The notes under the pieces are model-generated. The model worked only from the letters and a program-made list of their open reading frames with translations. It made no database searches and was not told the origin of the DNA. From Planctomycetota bacterium (lineage in GTDB: Bacteria; Planctomycetota; Brocadiia; SM23-32): 7,156 bases of DNA. Where the stretch lies: positions 1 to 7,156 of the forward strand of contig JAGYMJ010000282.1 of the NCBI GenBank assembly GCA_018400625.1, in the 5' to 3' direction. Positions 7,123 through 7,156 of the stretch are shown here, piece by piece. Both the position numbers and the translations under genes were made by a program. How positions within the stretch are numbered: the stretch's first letter is position 1; each line of letters begins with the position of its first letter.

Positions 7123-7134
7123 ACCTCAGTGAAC
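7100..7134 (-). repeat. Intergenic repeat, right copy (17-bp core joined to 18-bp companion)
   Basis: On the minus strand the core GTTCACTGAGGTCTTAC (7134-7118) is followed with no gap by the companion AAACGACGCACTTCACTG (7117-7100). The core matches the copies at 51-67 and 3487-3503 at 15 of 17 positions each. The companion matches 3575-3592 at 17 of 18. The element contains two TTCACTG direct repeats 27 bases apart. It lies 45 bases upstream of the beta-helix start and is inverted relative to the other copies. Confidence 0.75.
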
Positions 7135-7156
7135 CCTGTAGCATCCCCACCGTGCC

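Overview
The window holds two long genes, both on the minus strand, that together fill more than 90% of it. Transcription runs right to left. The first gene (7055 to 3612) encodes a 1147-residue protein with a signal peptide, built from three right-handed beta-helix modules and one fibronectin-III-like domain. A 308-base gap follows. The second gene (3303 to 85) encodes a 1072-residue protein resembling the PcRGLX/YetA (exo-rhamnogalacturonan lyase, PL26-like) family. There are no RNA genes, transposase genes or CRISPR arrays. The two proteins suggest work on a complex, probably pectin- or rhamnose-containing, polysaccharide. That role is inferred from family resemblance; the sequence does not show the substrate.

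Organism: the DNA is moderately GC-rich. Large secreted beta-helix proteins next to large RIFT-barrel lyase-like proteins are common in polysaccharide-degrading bacteria of the PVC group and similar lineages (Kiritimatiellota, Lentisphaerota, Planctomycetota, Hydrogenedentota). I cannot choose among these from this window, and there is no marker gene.

Layout: positions 1-84 are non-coding and hold an imperfect REP-like hairpin (3-36) and one copy of a short repeat (45-67). Positions 85-3303 are the lyase-like gene. Positions 3304-3611 are a gap with a perfect 7-bp hairpin, a second copy of the short repeat (3481-3503) and a companion repeat (3575-3592). Positions 3612-7055 are the beta-helix gene. 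Positions 7056-7156 are its upstream region, with a strong Shine-Dalgarno sequence and a third repeat copy directly joined to a second companion copy (7100-7134).

The least explained structure is this repeat family. A 17-bp sequence, consensus GTTCASTGAGGWYTTAC, occurs in all three non-coding stretches and I found no copy inside either gene. Around the beta-helix gene it joins an 18-bp companion to form an imperfect inverted pair, whose left member is split by 71 bp. It may be a mobile repeat, a recombination trace or a shared regulatory site. The second point to check is the N-terminus of the lyase-like gene, which has a TTG start, no clear ribosome binding site and no signal peptide.
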